From Herbaspirillum huttiense (GTDB lineage: Bacteria > Pseudomonadota > Gammaproteobacteria > Burkholderiales > Burkholderiaceae_D), in NCBI RefSeq assembly GCF_004367745.1, contig NZ_CP037993.1, positions 3,348,001 to 3,412,000 of the forward strand: DNA of 64,000 nt. The letters run 5' to 3'. Shown one piece after another: positions 61,294 through 64,000 of the stretch (the first letter of the stretch is position 1; each line of letters opens with the position of its first letter). Under the pieces are notes generated by a model. It did no database searches. It was given only the letters and a program-made list of their open reading frames with translations, and was not told the DNA's origin. The position numbers and the translations under genes were made by a program.

Positions 61294-63072
61294 TTAGAAA
61301 GTACGTGCTTTAGGTTTGAAAGTCTCGACGGTCAGCGGCTGCATGTTGACCGGCTTGTAGTCGAGACGATTCCCCTCGGAGAACCACAGCGTATGCTTGA
61401 GCCAGTTCACGTCGTCGCGCTGCTCGTGGTCGCTTTGCGCGTGGGCGCCGCGCGATTCCTTGCGGGCTTCGGCCGAGGTGATGGTGGCCTTGGCGGTTTC
61501 GATCAGGTTGTCCAGTTCCAGCGCTTCCACGCGGGCGGTGTTGAAGACCTTGGACTTGTCCTTGAAGGAGACGTGCTTGCGACGCTCATCCAGTTCCATG
61601 ATCTTTTGAACGCCTTCCTTCAACAGGGCATCGGTACGGAACACGCCGCAGTACTTCTGCATCGTGGCACGGATGTCGTTGGCCACATCCTGCACGCGCT
61701 CGGAACCGGTGCTGCTTTCCAGGTGCGCGATGCGTTCCAGCGAGCGGTCCAGGGCCCCGGCCGGGATCGGCTTGTGGCTCTGGTCCTGCAGGCGGCTGCC
61801 GACGATGTGGTTGCCAGCTGCGCGGCCGAAGACCACCAGGTCCAGCAGCGAGTTGGTACCCAGGCGGTTGGCGCCGTGCACCGAGACGCAGGCGCATTCG
61901 CCGATGGCGTACATGCCCTGCACCACTTCCTTCATCGAACCGCCCTTGGGCGCGACCACCTGACCGTGGATGTTGGTGGGGATGCCACCCATCTGGTAGT
62001 GGATGGTCGGCACGACAGGGATAGGCTCCTTGGTCGCATCGACGTTGGCGAACTTGTGGGCGATTTCCAGGATCGAGGGCAGGCGCTTCTTGATGGTGTC
62101 GGCACCGATGTGGCGCAGATCCAGCAGCACGTGATCCTTGTGGGGACCGACGCCGCGGCCTTCCTTGATTTCCTGGTCCATCGAACGCGAGACGAAGTCA
62201 CGCGGTGCCAAGTCCTTCAGGGTCGGCGCATAGCGCTCCATGAAGCGTTCGCCGTTGCTGTTGATCAGGATGCCGCCTTCGCCGCGCACGCCTTCGGTGA
62301 TCAGCACGCCCGCACCGGCCACGCCGGTCGGGTGGAACTGCCAGAACTCCATGTCCTGCAGCGGCAGGCCGGCACGTGCGGCCATACCCATGCCGTCGCC
62401 GGTGTTGATGAAGGCATTGGTCGATGCCGCCCAGATACGGCCTGCGCCGCCGGTGGCGAACAGGGTGGTCTTCGCGTGCAGCATCATGATTTCGCCGGTT
62501 TCCATTTCCAGCGCCACCACGCCGAGGACATCGCCCTCTTCGTTGCGGATCACGTCCAGCGCCATCCACTCGACGAAGAAGTGGGTCTTGGCGCGCACGT
62601 TGCGCTGGTACAGGGTGTGCAACAGCGCGTGACCGGTACGGTCAGCAGCCGCACAGGCACGCTGCACAGGCTTTTCGCCCAGGTTGGCGGTGTGGCCGCC
62701 GAAAGGACGCTGGTAGATGGTGCCGTCCGGGTTGCGGTCGAAGGGCATGCCGAAGTGTTCCAGCTCGTAGACGGCCTTCGGTGCTTCGCGACACATGAAC
62801 TCGATGGCGTCCTGGTCGCCCAGGTAGTCCGAACCCTTGACGGTGTCGAACATGTGCCAGTACCAGTTGTCTTCAGACATGTTGCCCAGCGAAGCGCCGA
62901 TGCCGCCTTGGGCAGCCACGGTGTGCGAGCGGGTCGGGAAGACCTTGGACAGGACAGCGACGTTCAGGCCGGCTTCGGCCAGTTGCAGCGAGGCGCGCAT
63001 GCCGGAGCCACCGGCGCCGACGATGACCGCGTCAAAGCGGCGGGTAGTGATGGCGGATTTGATAGCAGCCAC
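61294..63072 (-). CDS. sdhA: Succinate dehydrogenase flavoprotein subunit
   Basis: A 592-residue flavoprotein that oxidises succinate to fumarate. FAD-binding [11 protein letters not shown] is near the N-terminus, and the histidine that binds FAD covalently is in [11 protein letters not shown] assign a GTG start at 63072: it begins two bases after the sdhD stop (TAA at 63077-63075), GGAG lies nine bases upstream and the resulting N-terminus ([15 protein letters not shown]) and length are standard. The longer frame overlaps sdhD. Confidence 0.97.
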   Translation of the reverse strand: MAAIKSAITTRRFDAVIVGAGGSGMRASLQLAEAGLNVAVLSKVFPTRSHTVAAQGGIGASLGNMSEDNWYWHMFDTVKGSDYLGDQDAIEFMCREAPKAVYELEHFGMPFDRNPDGTIYQRPFGGHTANLGEKPVQRACAAADRTGHALLHTLYQRNVRAKTHFFVEWMALDVIRNEEGDVLGVVALEMETGEIMMLHAKTTLFATGGAGRIWAASTNAFINTGDGMGMAARAGLPLQDMEFWQFHPTGVAGAGVLITEGVRGEGGILINSNGERFMERYAPTLKDLAPRDFVSRSMDQEIKEGRGVGPHKDHVLLDLRHIGADTIKKRLPSILEIAHKFANVDATKEPIPVVPTIHYQMGGIPTNIHGQVVAPKGGSMKEVVQGMYAIGECACVSVHGANRLGTNSLLDLVVFGRAAGNHIVGSRLQDQSHKPIPAGALDRSLERIAHLESSTGSERVQDVANDIRATMQKYCGVFRTDALLKEGVQKIMELDERRKHVSFKDKSKVFNTARVEALELDNLIETAKATITSAEARKESRGAHAQSDHEQRDDVNWLKHTLWFSEGNRLDYKPVNMQPLTVETFKPKARTF

Positions 63073-63074
63073 GA

Positions 63075-63440
63075 TTAGTTTCTCCACAGAATCTGCGCGG
63101 CATAGCCAGCGCAACCGATCAGCCACACGATAGTGGCAACTTGCAGGACCAGACGGGTGCCAACGGGCTTGACGTAGTCCATCAGCGCGTCACGCACGCC
63201 AATCCAGGCGTGGAAGAACAGCGCCATGAACACGGCAAAGGTGGCCACCTTGAACCATTGATGCGAGAACAGCGCCGCCCAGCCCTGGTAGCTGAAGTTG
63301 GTCGAGGTGAAGAAGCACACCAGCAGGATGACGGTGTAGACGGCCATCACGACGGCGGTCGCGCGTTGCGCCAGCCAGTCACGCAGGCCATAGTGGGCGC
63401 CAACGACCAGGCGCTTGGGTCCGATGTTGTTATCAGCCAT
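63075..63440 (-). CDS. sdhD: Succinate dehydrogenase membrane anchor SdhD
   Basis: A 121-residue protein with three membrane spans (about 30-50, 60-82, 93-115) that helps bind heme b and ubiquinone. FHAWIGVRDALMDYVKP is the family's signature. It is two bases after sdhC and directly before sdhA. Confidence 0.96.
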   Translation of the reverse strand: MADNNIGPKRLVVGAHYGLRDWLAQRATAVVMAVYTVILLVCFFTSTNFSYQGWAALFSHQWFKVATFAVFMALFFHAWIGVRDALMDYVKPVGTRLVLQVATIVWLIGCAGYAAQILWRN

Positions 63441-63442
63441 TT

Positions 63443-63853
63443 TCAGAACACTCCGAACAGTTTCAATGCGACCAGGATCATCAGCGCGATGCTGACCACC
63501 AGGACAGTTGCCGAGGACTTGCGTGCGCTGTCCTTGTCCAGGCCAACGTGGTTGTCCATGATCAGGTGGCGGATGCCGGCGCAGAAGTGATGCAGGTAGG
63601 CCCAGGAAAGTGCCAGGATGACGAGCTTGACGAACCAGCCCGAGACGAAGCCCTTGAGATAGGCGAAAGTACCTTCCGAGAGCAGGCTGCTGTCCAGCAG
63701 GAACAGGATGAAAGGCAGCATCAGGAACAGGAACAGACCGCTGATGCGGTGCATGATCGAGACGATGGCTGCCAGAGGCATGCGATAGCCGGCAATTTGG
63801 GTTAGGTGTATGTTACGAAATTGCGGCCGTTGTGGTTTAGCGGCTTCAGACAT
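63443..63853 (-). CDS. sdhC: Succinate dehydrogenase cytochrome b556 subunit SdhC
   Basis: A 136-residue membrane anchor with three spans. The heme-binding histidine is in the HHFCAGIRHLIMD segment, and the N-terminal HRISGLFLF is the usual quinone-site signature. It is the first sdh gene; its promoter should lie in 63854-64000, where I see no certain -10/-35 pair. Confidence 0.96.
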   Translation of the reverse strand: MSEAAKPQRPQFRNIHLTQIAGYRMPLAAIVSIMHRISGLFLFLMLPFILFLLDSSLLSEGTFAYLKGFVSGWFVKLVILALSWAYLHHFCAGIRHLIMDNHVGLDKDSARKSSATVLVVSIALMILVALKLFGVF

Positions 63854-64000
63854 ACAAGGTTCTCCTCAGTTTAAAACAATCATGCAATTTTCGCCGATTT
63901 TCGAAATCACCATCAACTTTTATTGCGCTTCGCAGCATGCCGAAAAGGCTTGACACCAGCCCTTCTGCGCTGGACAGGCAGGACCCGCCAGCACCCGATC

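Overview
The window looks like a chromosomal segment of a Burkholderiales betaproteobacterium, most probably Oxalobacteraceae and Herbaspirillum-like. This rests on high GC content, the gene order of the housekeeping blocks, and protein character; no database search was run. Nearly all the DNA is coding, and the genes fall into recognisable operons.

Region by region. (1) 161-2380: a secreted alpha/beta-hydrolase-domain protein. (2) 2464-9521 (minus strand) with a divergent LysR regulator at 9688-10584: a catabolic/transport operon. Its genes encode an agmatinase-family ureohydrolase, a TIM-barrel isomerase-like protein, an isopenicillin-N-synthase-type 2-oxoglutarate/Fe(II) oxygenase, a polar amino acid binding protein, a fused permease-ATPase, a class II aldolase/adducin protein and a GhrA-like 2-hydroxyacid dehydrogenase. 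The combination suggests uptake and oxidative breakdown of a guanidino compound, and it is the best candidate here for an undescribed pathway. (3) 10627-18806: pbpC plus a giant bacterial alpha-2-macroglobulin, translationally coupled. (4) 18911-22231: LysR, a divergent MFS exporter and a PRISE-like SDR. (5) 22327-38801: the conserved block ndk-rlmN-rodZ-ispG-hisS-yfgM-bamB-der-hfq-hflX-hflK-hflC-hisZ-purA-phosphoribosyltransferase, covering nucleotide, isoprenoid and tRNA metabolism, ribosome maturation, outer-membrane assembly and membrane proteolysis control. (6) 39070-41245: a BI-1/YccA membrane protein followed by an intact IS3-family element that has split an intrinsic terminator. (7) 41278-47722: rlmD, rpoS, nlpD, pcm, surE and a PilZ protein, the stationary-phase sigma factor neighbourhood. 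(8) 47724-52437: a DinG/YoaA-type helicase, a DUF465 protein, an unknown exported coiled-coil protein and zapE. (9) 52583-63853: TCA cycle genes odhA-odhB-lpdA and sdhCDAB-sdhE-gltA, all on the minus strand.

Several start codons were moved from the longest open frame to an internal start supported by a Shine-Dalgarno match, by conserved N-termini or by stop/start overlap; sdhA most likely starts at GTG. I found no rRNA, tRNA, CRISPR array or prophage. The long open frames antisense to the GC-rich genes were treated as shadows. Strong intrinsic terminators are visible at 22260-22287, 52450-52484 and 58491-58532, with further stem-loops between the genes of the 2-oxoglutarate dehydrogenase operon.
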